Assembly (NCBI RefSeq): GCF_002737765.1
Contig: NZ_PEGG01000102.1
Coordinates: forward strand, 1-8,777
Source: Caulobacter sp. B11
Lineage (GTDB): Bacteria; Pseudomonadota; Alphaproteobacteria; Caulobacterales; Caulobacteraceae
Direction: 5' to 3'
DNA: 8,777 nucleotides
The notes below the pieces were generated by a model that had not been told where the DNA came from, ran no database searches, and saw nothing but the letters and a program-made list of their open reading frames with translations. Positions 1 through 7,350 of this stretch are shown one piece after another. The stretch's first letter is position 1, and each line of letters starts with the position of its first letter. The position numbers and the translations under genes were made by a program.

Positions 1-985
1 AACGCCTGTCTGATCCTGCCGCTGCCACAAGGATCTGGACCAGGCCCGCGAGGCCGCTTCCAGCCAGAAGATCGGCACCACCGGCCGCGGCATCGGCCCA
101 GCCTATGAGGACAAGGTCGGCCGTCGGGCCATCCGCGTCGCCGACCTCGCCGATCCGGAGGCCCTGAGGCCCAAGATCGAACGCCTCCTGTCGCACCACT
201 GCGCCCTACGTCGCGGCCTGGGCCTGCCGGAAGCCAATGGCGACGAACTGTTTGACGCGCTGATGACCTGGCCCCGCGTGTCCTGCCCTATGCCCAGCCC
301 GCCTGGCGGGTCCTGGACCAGGCCTACAAGGCCGGCCGCCGTATCCTGTTCGAAGGCGCCCAGGGCGCGCTGCTCGCACGTCGGACCACGGCACCTATCC
401 GTTTGTCACCTCGTCCAACACCGTGGCGGGCCAGGCCTCGGCCGCAGCGGCATGGCCCTTCGGCGACGGCGCTACGTGCTGGGCATCGTCAAGGCCTACA
501 CCACCCGGGTCGGCGAAGGTCCGTTCGCGGCTGAGCTCTTTGACGAGTGGGCGTGCATCTGTCGACCGTCGTCGCGAGGTCGGGGTCAATACCGGCCGGG
601 CCCTCGTCGCTGCGGCTGGTTCGACGCCGTGCTGGTGCGCCAGTCCGTGGCCATCAACGGCATCCACGGGGTGGCTCTGACCAAGCTGGACGTGCTGGAC
701 GGCCTCAAGACCCTGAAGATCTGCGTCGGCTACAAGATCGGCGACAAGGTCGTCGACTATCTGCCGGCCGGCATGCGCGACCAGCAGGCCGCCACGCCGA
801 TCTATGAGGAGATGGACGGCTGGAGCGAAAGCACCGCCGGCGCGCGTTCCTTCAAGGATCTCAACGCCAATGCGGTAAAGTATGTTCGGCGTGTGGAAGA
901 GCTGATCGGCGCGCCCGTGGCCCTGCTGTCCACCAGCCCCGAGCGTGATGACACCATCCTGATGCGCGACCCGTTTCAGGGGTGA
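1..985 (+). CDS. purA: Adenylosuccinate synthetase, 5'-truncated by the window and multiply frameshifted
   Basis: PurA joins IMP and aspartate using GTP to make adenylosuccinate, the first committed step from IMP to AMP, in the cytoplasm. The visible part begins about 110 residues into the family protein, so the N-terminal GDEGKGK loop is outside the window. Family blocks appear in order but in changing frames: [14 protein letters not shown] (about 83-124, frame 2), FEGAQGALL (about 349-375, frame 1), [10 protein letters not shown] (390-419, frame 3), [17 protein letters not shown] (frame 2), then RCGWFDAV and [10 protein letters not shown] through WSEST to the C-terminal RDPFQG and a TGA stop at 983-985 (frame 2). 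About nine indels are needed: near 25, 266, 376-389, 440, 455, 470, 547, 571 and 603-604. PurA is normally a conserved single-copy housekeeping gene and all motifs survive, so I infer sequencing errors; a true pseudogene is less likely. Product identity is very secure. Confidence 0.93.
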
Positions 986-1120
986 AGCCGGGCCGCTGGG
1001 CCGGTAATCTAAACGCTTGGTGAACCTTGTTCGCTTACCTTGGCAGTTGACGTTGCGAGGGTGGGGCGCTTGGGTCTGCGGGAATTTCTGGATGACGGTC
1101 GCGAGGGGGCTTCGCTGACC

Positions 1121-2805
1121 ATGAGCCGTCGCGGCCGCGTCAGTCGCCTTCTGGCCATGTCCATGGTCGGCGGTCTGCTGGCCGCCAATTTTGGCTGGCC
1201 GGTGGCTGCGGCCTGGATGGCGGCCAATCTGTCCCTCGAAGCCTGGCTGCTGGTGCTGCAGGTGCGGTTCAAGCCACGCCCAGACGGCCGCACCTCGCTG
1301 CTCATACGGCTGGGCCCGCCGGCGGCGTTCAGCACTCTGTGGTCTGTGATGGCCGCGCTCAGCTGGATCCACGGCACGCCGGCGATGCAGTTCGCCGCCC
1401 TGGTCATCCTGTTTGGCTTGCTCGTCGAGGGGCTGAAATACGCTGTTGTCAGCCGGTCGGCGCTGCTGGCCATGATGCCGGGACCGTTCACGGCCCTGTT
1501 GCTCGCGCCCACCGTATTCGGCGGCTTTACCGGGTGGGAAAGGGTCGTGGTGATCGTCATCCTGGTGTCTCTTGGCGCCTATGTGCTGGAGGCCACCCGC
1601 CAGCTGCGGGCCAGCGCCCTGGCGCTGGAAAAGGCCCAGGCCCAGGCCGATGAGGCCAGTCAGGCCAAGTCGGCCTTCGTGGCGATGATGAGCCACGAGC
1701 TCCGCACCCGATGAACGGCGTTCTGGGCATCGCCCACGCCCTGGGCCAGACCAAGCTGGACGCTCGCCAAGCCGCTTATCTGGAGATGATCGTCCAGTCC
1801 GGCGACGGGCTAATGACCATTCTCAACGACATCCTCGACCTGTCGAAGATCGAAGCCTGGAAGCTGGAACTGGAGGTGGTCGCCTTCGATATTCGCCGGC
1901 TGAGCGGCCAACTACATCTGGTTTGCAGCGAGACCGCCCGCCTCAAGGGGGTGGAGTTGGCGCTGGAGATCGACCCCGAGACCCCGACCTGGCTGGCCGG
2001 GGATCCGATGCGCGTGCGGCAGATCCTGCTCAATCTGGTCTCCAACGCCCTGAAGTTCACCGATGCCGGGCGGGTGGCGGTTCGCATCGCCCCCGATGCG
2101 GCGGGCGGCGTGATCGTGACGGTGAGCGACACGGGTGTCGGCCTGAGCCTCGACCAGCAGACGCGCATGTTCAATCCGTTCATCCAGGGCGACCGCTCAA
2201 CCTCCCGCCGGCACGGCGGCACCGGGCTGGGTCTGACGATCTGTCGCCAGCTGGCGGAATTGATGGGCGGACGCATCACCGTCGAAAGCGTGCCGCGGCA
2301 AGGGTCGGTCTTCACGGTCTACCTGCCGCTGGCCGCCGTCGAGCCCCCGACTCTGGCCGGCCTGGCGGGGGCGACCCTGGACCTGACCCATGCCCGGGTC
2401 CTGGTGGTCGACGATAACCCGATCAACCTGACCGTCGTGCGGGCGATCCTCGAGGCGGCCCAGGCCGTGATCGCCACCGCCAGCGACGGTCGCAAGGCCC
2501 TGGCGCGCCTGAGGGTCGAGGATTTCGACGTCGTGCTGATGGACGTCCACATGCCCGACATGGACGGAATCGAGGCGGTTCGGCGCATTCGGGCGGGTGA
2601 AGCCGGCCGCGTCGATATTCCGATCATGGCCCTGACCGCCGACGCCATGGCGGGCGAGGCCGAGCGTCTGGTTCGTCTGGGCTTTGACGACGCCCACGCC
2701 AAGCCGATCCAGCCGGCGGGTCTGCTCGAGGCGGTGGCGCTGCTGCGCCAGGCTGGACGGCAGGTCGAGATCGAAGACGTCCCAAGATTGCGGCGCGTTC
2801 ACTGA
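1121..2805 (+). CDS. Membrane hybrid histidine kinase with C-terminal receiver (one frameshift in the H-box)
   Basis: A predicted inner-membrane sensor kinase that autophosphorylates on His and passes phosphate to its own receiver Asp. From ATG 1121 the N-terminal ~165 residues hold about five or six hydrophobic segments with no recognisable sensor domain. A short linker rich in Ala, Gln and Lys leads to the HisKA box SHELRT (His codon 1694-1696). The frame then shifts: one C appears missing at about 1706-1710, and PMNGVLG resumes from 1711. The HATPase domain shows NLVSNALKFT (N box), SDTGVGL (G1), FNPFIQGD (F box) and GGTGLGL (G2). The receiver starts at VLVVDDNPINL, with phospho-acceptor Asp at 2542-2544 in LMDVHMPDMDG and the conserved Lys in AKPI. 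Restored length is about 561 aa. The start is uncertain: ATG 1121 has a GAGGGGG stretch 11 nt upstream, while in-frame TTG 1040 and GTG 1061 are poorer. No Hpt domain is seen, so phosphorelay to another protein is possible but unproven. I cannot assign a named orthologue. Confidence 0.9.
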
Positions 2806-2823
2806 TCGCCGTTCGGTTAGCGA

Positions 2824-2849
2824 TTGTTTAGCCGCCGCCGCGCTATCAG
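2824..2849 (+). promoter_or_regulatory. Weak candidate housekeeping promoter before the unknown gene
   Basis: The 71-bp gap between the kinase stop and the next start contains TTGTTT at 2824-2829 and GCTATCAG at 2842-2849. These loosely resemble the Caulobacter housekeeping pattern (TTGACG-like -35, 10-14 nt, GCTANAWC -10). The -35 match is poor, so this is only a suggestion that the downstream gene may have its own promoter. Confidence 0.2.
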
Positions 2850-2876
2850 ACGAACTGAGCAAGAGGTCGAGAACAC

Positions 2877-4016
2877 GTGTCCGCAGGACGAAAACTCAAG
2901 CCGGTCCAAAAGGCTGACAGGCTGACGCGTAGCTTGCGGGCCCTGGAACGCACGGCGTCGACCAGCAGGGTGCTGAATCTTTTGGCCATCCAGGCGGCCA
3001 GCGGCCAGCGGCCCGACTACGCCGAAGCGCCGATGTTCCGGAACCGCGTACTGAACTCGGCCATGGTGGTGCGCCATCGGTTGCGGGCCGACGACCTGTT
3101 CCTGTTTGAAGACGCCCGTCCCAACGCCACCAAGATCATTATCCCCTTCGAGCGCAGCGACCTGGCCCTGGGCGGCCAGTCTTTCTTCGTCGGGCAGCGC
3201 GGCTGGGTGGACCTGATGCGCGAAGCCTGCAGCGACTCGTCCGATATGGCTCGCGACCTGGCCACGCTGCGGATGATCGATCAGCTGCCGTCGCTCGATC
3301 CTTTCCTGCTGCGCGAGCACCTTCGCCGCCACGGCGTCGTGGTCGCCCCCTGCTATTTCGCCCTGTCGTCCAGCGATCTGGAGCAGATGCAGGGCTTCGT
3401 CATCACCGAGATGTCGCGCCTGATCGCCCTGGCCTATCGCGACAGCGGCCAGATGAACGGCGCCCACACGGCCCGCCTCGTCGAGGCGCTGTTGTCGACC
3501 GATGTCGACGAGCGGTTGGAGCCGCTGCGCCAGACCCTGGTGATGGAGGGCGACAGCTTCAAGGAGGGCGTCTTCAGCTGGAAGGGCTTCCTCTACTATA
3601 AATGGATGCTGGACCGGCTCTGGTCGCAGCTGTCGGGCGTAGCCGATGAAATCGGCCGGCTGACCGTCACCGGCAATCGCGACACCGAAACCGCCCGCTA
3701 TATCGATGACGTGCGACGCCGCCTGCAGGTCAGCATCGTCGCCGAGCGCAATTCGGTGCTGCGGGCGATCAAGGTCTATGACGACGCGTTCGAAGACCTG
3801 ATCGAAAACGGCAAGCCCCAGGCCTTCCGCGCGTTCCTGTGGCGCGCGCCCGAGATGTTCCTGTCGCTCGGTGAAAAGGTCGGAGTCATCGCCCATATCG
3901 CCAGTTTCTGGCGCTATCGTTTCCCGCTCGGCACGGCCCTGATGGTCCATGTCGACGAGGCCGTCGACATCCTGCAGGATTTTGACGCCAGCCTGAGCGT
4001 CACCCTTCCCGGTTAG
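2877..4016 (+). CDS. Conserved-looking soluble protein of unknown function
   Basis: I do not recognise a named domain in this 379-residue protein. Translation most likely starts at GTG 2877, preceded by the purine-rich AAGAGG at about 2861-2866, 10 nt upstream. The N-terminus is basic (SAGRKLKPVQK) and there is no signal peptide or clear membrane helix, so a cytoplasmic location is inferred. The body looks mainly alpha-helical and charged: an N-terminal helical stretch, a mixed segment with the strand-like run TKIIIPFE, a middle section rich in Leu and Arg, then helices to the C-terminus, where one moderately hydrophobic patch (VGVIAHIASFWRYRF) occurs. The reading frame is intact throughout with strong codon bias, so the gene is real. 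It sits 71 bp after the hybrid kinase and about 80 bp before the CleD-like gene in the same direction. A signalling role is a guess from context only. Confidence 0.85.
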   Translation: MSAGRKLKPVQKADRLTRSLRALERTASTSRVLNLLAIQAASGQRPDYAEAPMFRNRVLNSAMVVRHRLRADDLFLFEDARPNATKIIIPFERSDLALGGQSFFVGQRGWVDLMREACSDSSDMARDLATLRMIDQLPSLDPFLLREHLRRHGVVVAPCYFALSSSDLEQMQGFVITEMSRLIALAYRDSGQMNGAHTARLVEALLSTDVDERLEPLRQTLVMEGDSFKEGVFSWKGFLYYKWMLDRLWSQLSGVADEIGRLTVTGNRDTETARYIDDVRRRLQVSIVAERNSVLRAIKVYDDAFEDLIENGKPQAFRAFLWRAPEMFLSLGEKVGVIAHIASFWRYRFPLGTALMVHVDEAVDILQDFDASLSVTLPG

Positions 4017-4023
4017 GACACCG

Positions 4024-4045
4024 CCCTTTTGGGAAGGGGTTTTTT
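4024..4045 (+). terminator. Candidate intrinsic terminator, short hairpin with six T
   Basis: CCCTT at 4024-4028 pairs with AAGGG at 4034-4038 across a five-base loop, followed by one G and six T (4040-4045). The stem is short, so termination may be partial, but its position eight bases after the stop codon of the unknown gene supports the call. If it works, the next gene needs its own promoter in the roughly 50 bp that remain. Confidence 0.5.
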
Positions 4046-4096
4046 ACCAACCATCACCTAGACTGCCGTTACGTCCAGTTGGAGCTCCCGAGTCGC

Positions 4097-4906
4097 GTGT
4101 TCGACGACAATCCACGAACTCTGCAGCGCGTCTTCGCGAGAATTCAACGGGTGCTGATCGTTGATCCGAGCACGGCGGCCGTTCGCCTGCTCGGCGACCA
4201 ACTGCGCCATGTCGGCCCGATCCAGATCTACAGCGCCGCGACGGTTGAGGCCGGCTACGGCATGGCCCGCACCACCGACCCGATGCTGATCTTTGTCGAG
4301 CAGGCCTCATCGGGCTGCGATGGCCAGGCCCTGGCCCGCAAGATCCGTCGCAGCGAACTGGCCTGCCGCGAGAACCCGATCATCATGTGCACCGCCGAAG
4401 CCACGGCCGAGGCGATCTTCGGGGCGCGCGACGCCGGCGTGCATGAATTCATGCGCAAGCCCTTCACGATCAAGGATCTGGAACGACGGCTGGAGGCCGT
4501 GACCCTGAAGCCGCGCGACTGGGTCGAGGCGGTGGAATATGTCGGTCCCGACCGCCGCCGCTTCAATTCCGCCGAGTACAAGGGGCCGCGCAAGCGAAAG
4601 GCCGACGCGGCCGGCTCCGTCGCCGCGCGCCTGTCGCAGGCGCTGCGGATCATCAAGTCAGCCGCCCAGGCGCTCGACTCCGATCCCAATCAGGCCCGCC
4701 GCGCTCTGGCCGCCCAAGCCGTCGAGCTCAAGAAGATCGGCCTCGCCGTCAAGGAGCCGCGCCTGGTGCAGGCCGCCGACGCCCTGGCCGCCTGCACCGA
4801 CGGTCCGACCGCCGAGACCCTCGGTCGTCAGGAACTGCTCAAGCGCGTCGACGCCCTGATGGGCTTCATGGCCCCGGAAGGCAACGGTGGTCGCGGCGCG
4901 GCCTGA
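4097..4906 (+). CDS. cleD: CheY-like c-di-GMP effector resembling CleD
   Basis: A 269-residue protein from GTG 4097. Residues about 18-136 form a CheY-type receiver: LIVD with acidic Asp23, the CheY-like block CTAEA with Thr99, and RKPF with Lys121. The phospho-acceptor position is Glu68 (codon 4298-4300, in FVEQASSGCDG), not Asp, and the second residue of the acidic pair is Pro, so normal phosphorylation is doubtful. The CheY switch Tyr corresponds to Phe118. Residues about 148-168 (4538-4600) are an arginine-rich segment, YVGPDRRRFN followed by YKGPRKRK. From memory this matches the segment of Caulobacter CleD that binds c-di-GMP; Cle proteins then act on the flagellar motor. The last ~100 residues look helical. 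Start choice is uncertain: GTG 4097 has GGAG 12 nt upstream, and in-frame TTG 4079 would add six residues with no visible ribosome site. Assignment to CleD is from motif and context; the receiver and arginine segment are seen directly. Confidence 0.82.
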   Translation: MFDDNPRTLQRVFARIQRVLIVDPSTAAVRLLGDQLRHVGPIQIYSAATVEAGYGMARTTDPMLIFVEQASSGCDGQALARKIRRSELACRENPIIMCTAEATAEAIFGARDAGVHEFMRKPFTIKDLERRLEAVTLKPRDWVEAVEYVGPDRRRFNSAEYKGPRKRKADAAGSVAARLSQALRIIKSAAQALDSDPNQARRALAAQAVELKKIGLAVKEPRLVQAADALAACTDGPTAETLGRQELLKRVDALMGFMAPEGNGGRGAA

Positions 4907-4927
4907 CATCGCCTGCAGGTTTCAGAC

Positions 4928-4962
4928 AAAAAAAGGGCGGCGTCCGGGGGACGCCGCCCTTT
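4928..4962. terminator. Strong bidirectional intrinsic terminator
   Basis: A perfect 14-bp inverted repeat (arms 4932-4945 and 4949-4962, GC core GGGCGGCGTCC) surrounds a 3-base loop. Seven A at 4928-4934 give a run of U after the hairpin in minus-strand transcripts, a textbook terminator for the receptor gene whose stop codon is at 4991. On the plus strand the hairpin is followed by a weaker pyrimidine-rich stretch, which probably serves the CleD-like gene ending at 4906. It separates two convergent genes. Confidence 0.9.
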
Positions 4963-4990
4963 CCATTTCCGGCGACCCCGGCGGAGGGCG

Positions 4991-7253
4991 TTAGAACGCC
5001 ATGCGTGCGATCAGTTGGAACACAGGGCCGGCTTCTTCGCTCTCCAGCTCGTATTCGTCGAAGGCGCGCGTCTTCTGATCGGCGGTGCTGCCGAACTTGT
5101 TGAAGGTTTCTTCCTTCTTGGCGTTCAGCAGGTTTGAGCCGGTCAGGCGTACCGTGATCTTTTCGCCAAGTCGCTTTTCCACGAACAGTTCGAGGTCGGC
5201 GCCGTAGGTGGTGGTGACTTCCTCGCCGATGATCCGGCCATAGGCTTCGCCCTGCTTGCGGTAGGTGGCCCCGAAGGCTCCGCCGAAGGTGGGCAGATCC
5301 TGGATGAAGCCCAGGTTCAGCACATAGTCGGACTGGTCGTTGAACTTGCGACCGCCGAAGGTGTCGTCGATGTCGCTGTCCAGCCAGGAGTAGTTGAAGA
5401 ACACGCCGGTGTTCTCCAGGCCGAAGGCGGTGAGCGGGGTCGACAGGTCAAATTCGACGCCCATCACCGAGCCATCGCCGACGTTCTGGGTCTGCAGCGC
5501 CAGGGCAGGCGCGCCGGCCGAGCCCGCGCCGATGCTGGTCAGTTCGATCAGATCGGTGACGTCGCGATAGAACACGTTGACGCCGGCCACGCCGCGCGAA
5601 CCCAGGCGACGCTCATAGCCAACATCCAGGCCCCAGGCGGTTTCGGGCTTCAGATTGGGGTTGCCGACGAAGTCGTTGTCGCCGAACTCTTCTTCCAGGG
5701 TGACCGGCGAGATCTGGTCGAAGCCCGGGCGGCGGACGGTGCGAGCCACCGAGGCGCTGATGCGATCCTTGCCGGTCAGGTTCCACTTCAGGTGGGCCGA
5801 GGGCAGCAGGATGGCATAGTCGGTCGAGAAGGCGCGCAGGGCCGGGGCGACGGTTTCGTCCTGGATATCCACGTCAGTGGTCTCGTAGCGGAGGCCCGCT
5901 TCCCACTTCACGTCGCCAGCCTTGCCCGACACCATGACATAGGGGTCAAGCCGGGTTTCCTTGATGGCGCTGTCGCCGCCCAGGACCGGGGCATAGGCCT
6001 TGTCGGCGGGCGGGTTGGCGCTCGGCAGGTTGTAACGGTTCCGCGGGATCTCGGTGATCAGCATGTCGCGGTCCTTCTGCTGGTACTGAGCGCCGAATTC
6101 CACGTCAAAGCCGGCCAGGGCGCGTTTGTGCTCAAGCTTGGCGGTGAATTCCTTGTCTTCCAGTTCGGTGCGGGCCTTGTCGGCGGTGAAGCGGTCGCCG
6201 TCGGGGAAGGGAATGGCGTCGCGCAGATATTCGATCTCGTTCTCGAACTCGTACTGGCTGTCGGTGAACACCGAATAGCCGAGCTTCACGGCCGTTTCGC
6301 CGCCCAACATCTCGCGCTTGAACTTGCCGTTGACCGACCAGTTGTCGGTCTGGATGTCGACGTCGTTGTCGTTGACGGTCAACAGATCGGCGATCCGCTC
6401 GCGGCCGCCGCGATATTCCAGGGAGTCCTCGTCGGCGAAGCGGTCGGTGCGGACATAGAAGCCGCTCAGGTCCAGCTCGCCGCCGGCCACGGGCACGCGG
6501 TAGTTGGCGTTGAAGGAATAGTCGGTGCCGTTGCGAACGTCCGATTGCAGTTCGGTATTGTTGAGCGACGCGCCGGGCTCGTCATAGCGCCAGCTGGTCT
6601 TTTCCTTGGGGTTGCGGCGTCCTTGAATATTGGCGCCGAGCAACAGGCGGCCGGGGCCGACCTCGCCGCCCCACACCGCGCCGAGCGTCTCGCGGATACG
6701 GCCGTCATTGAGCATGATGCCGCCGGCCCGGATGAAGCCGCCGTCCAGGGCGTAAGCGTCCCGCAGCACGATGTTTAGCGCGCCGGCCATGGCGTCGCCG
6801 CTACGGTTGGCCGAGGCGCTGCGGACGATTTCGATGCGCTCGATCATTTCGGCGGGAATGCGGTCGACGAAGAACGAACGGTCGGCGCCGGCGCCGGGAA
6901 CCTTCTCGCCATTGATCAGGATCTGGGTGTAGCCGGGGTCGAGGCCGCGCAGGCGCGCGCCGTCAGATTCCAGAACATCCGACAGGAAGGTGACACTGGG
7001 CACGCGCTTCAGCGCGTCGCCCGCAGTCAGGGGCTCGAAGCGTTGGAAATAGTCCAGACCGTACTCCAGCACCGGAGCGGTCTGCTCGGAGCGGTTGCGA
7101 TAGGCGATCTTGGCCTGGACGGACGACTTCCGAGGCGGTTGCCGGCGTATCGGCGGTGGCGATGGGCGCATCGGTCGGATCGGCGGCGAAGGCGTTCTCG
7201 GCCAACACCAGAGGCGCGAGGGCCGCCAGAGCGAAAAGAGCGGTCTTGTTCAT
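4991..7253 (-). CDS. TonB-dependent outer-membrane receptor (one frameshift at the TonB box)
   Basis: A gated outer-membrane beta-barrel importer energised by TonB-ExbBD. The start chosen is ATG at 7251-7253, giving MNKTALFALAALAPLVLA and a signal peptide ending in AFA after residue 23; GGGGAT lies upstream. An in-frame ATG at 7268 is less likely. The signal peptide and linker are in one frame and the plug and barrel in another. Removing one base at about 7120-7123 joins them at EVVVQA, which looks like the TonB box, and gives about 753 aa, normal for the family. The plug follows: DALKRVPSV, RLRGLDPGYTQILINGE, then RIEIVRSASANRSGDAMAGALNIV split around its conserved Ile-Glu. The barrel contains PNLKPETAWGLDVG, a motif common in this family, and ends in terminal Phe (ARMAF), the outer-membrane assembly signal. 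Substrate is unknown; the divergent phytase suggests a phytate-derived compound or its metal complex. Confidence 0.93.
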
Positions 7254-7350
7254 GGTGCTTATCCCCATCCTCGGCGCGGCCGTTGACGGGGCCGTTCGCG
7301 CGTGGTTTCACGCGGCGGGGCATAAATTCGCCAAGGTCATGGGGCTAGTG
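7254..7350. promoter_or_regulatory. Divergent control region between receptor and phytase genes
   Basis: This 97-bp gap must hold the promoters of both divergent genes, if each is transcribed from its own. TTGACG at 7283-7288 reads on the plus strand as a -35-like element, but no convincing -10 partner follows at standard spacing. GCATAAATTC at 7320-7329 is the most AT-rich piece. No repeat resembling a Pho box (CTGTCAT-type direct repeats) is visible, so phosphate control cannot be read from the sequence. Confidence 0.45.
7299..7314. repeat. Perfect inverted repeat in the divergent region, possible operator
   Basis: CGCGTG (7299-7304) and CACGCG (7309-7314) are exact inverse complements around GTTT. 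The symmetry, the central location between two divergent genes and the absence of a following T-run favour a protein-binding site over a terminator. In GC-rich DNA a six-base match can occur by chance, so the call is tentative. Confidence 0.35.

Noticed and set aside
986..1120. Terminator or clear promoter between purA and the kinase
   Set aside because: GGCC-GCTG-GGCC gives only a four-pair stem without a T-run. TTGACG near 1048-1053 has no good -10 partner at standard spacing.
395..1696. 433-codon minus-strand open frame across the purA end and the kinase start
   Set aside because: It spans two genes on the other strand, has a low-complexity His/Gln/Arg composition and shows no domain.
1711..1714. 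ATGA overlap read as two translationally coupled genes
   Set aside because: The junction lies inside the conserved H-box of one kinase, so one missing base is a better explanation than two coupled proteins.
2817..3950. 377-codon open frame on the minus strand opposite the unknown gene
   Set aside because: It mirrors the codon structure of the plus-strand gene, is rich in His, Gln, Gly and Asp as is usual for antisense frames in GC-rich DNA, and has no recognisable motif.
5792..6778. 328-codon plus-strand open frame inside the receptor gene
   Set aside because: It is antisense to a clear TonB-dependent receptor with family motifs; its Val, Gly and Ala composition is a shadow of the real frame.
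7156..7350. Longer phytase start at ATG 7156
   Set aside because: It would overlap the divergent receptor's signal peptide and place the lipobox far from the N-terminus; ATG 7351 or 7339 gives a normal lipoprotein signal.
7254..7350. Pho box controlling the phytase
   Set aside because: No pair of CTGTCAT-like repeats with the expected spacing is visible on either strand.
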